Translations under genes and position numbers: made by a program
Notes under the pieces: model-generated
Seen by the model: only the letters and a program-made list of their open reading frames with translations
What the model was told of the DNA's origin: nothing
Database searches by the model: none
Assembly: GCA_002842135.1 (NCBI GenBank)
Contig: PHCD01000058.1
Coordinates: 1-12,710, forward strand
Length of the DNA stretch: 12,710 nt
Reading direction: 5' to 3'
DNA from: Betaproteobacteria bacterium HGW-Betaproteobacteria-8
Lineage (GTDB): Bacteria; Pseudomonadota; Gammaproteobacteria; Burkholderiales; Methylophilaceae
Shown here: in pieces, positions 12,708-12,710 of the stretch
Numbering within the stretch: the first letter of the stretch is position 1
Layout: every line of letters starts with the position of its first letter

Positions 12708-12710
12708 TTT

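Noticed and set aside
1..12710. CRISPR arrays, tRNA genes, toxin-antitoxin pairs or phage genes.
   Set aside because: No regularly spaced repeats, cloverleaf with acceptor and T-arm consensus, or recognisable protein families of these kinds were seen on either strand.

Overview
The window looks like a betaproteobacterial chromosome, probably order Nitrosomonadales (Gallionellaceae-like; the family is an inference). The reasons are the rho-rpmE pair, a DUF3579 gene, the lpoA-yraN-diaA-dolP / rsmI block, and RNase P RNA placed just upstream of the mraZ (division and cell wall) promoter. Base composition is moderate, and nearly all genes are housekeeping.

Left part (1-4375). On the minus strand lie the start of rpmE (cut by the window edge), rho, trxA and a 522-residue uncharacterised protein with PilZ-like motifs. 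A periplasmic TlpA-type thioredoxin runs divergently from the last of these. Between rpmE and rho the last 25 or so codons of rho are present a second time, separated from the real gene end by a GC-rich, hairpin-forming 74-bp spacer.

Centre (4392-9904). A DUF3579 gene comes first. Then follows the minus-strand envelope/replication cluster lpoA-yraN-diaA-dolP, which is tightly overlapped and probably one transcript. It covers a PBP1A activator, a nuclease-fold protein, a DnaA-associated SIS protein and a dual-BON outer-membrane lipoprotein. rsmI (16S rRNA 2'-O-methyltransferase) diverges from lpoA; their 5' ends overlap by 9 nt, and a consensus -10 box predicts a leaderless lpoA mRNA. pyrC (dihydroorotase) follows rsmI closely.

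Right part (9905-12710). This is an accessory block inserted between pyrC and rnpB. It holds a truncated SDR gene, a DUF1330 gene, a divergent LysR regulator, a MITE-like palindromic repeat and a C-terminal fragment of yggS. The truncation points of the two broken genes each adjoin inverted copies of the same 33-bp repeat, so the block looks like the scar of a mobile element. After it comes RNase P RNA, recognisable by its 10-bp P1 helix and conserved regions I, III, IV and V. It is only about 269 nt long and lacks the normally universal ACAGARA (CR-II) segment with its adjoining helices. The window ends in a strong promoter overlapped by three MraZ-box repeats at exact 10-bp spacing; mraZ itself lies beyond the edge.

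The best candidates for something unusual are the shortened RNase P RNA, the repeat-bounded scar, the rho-tail duplication and the overlapping lpoA/rsmI start region. I found no CRISPR array, toxin-antitoxin pair, phage gene or intact transposase.
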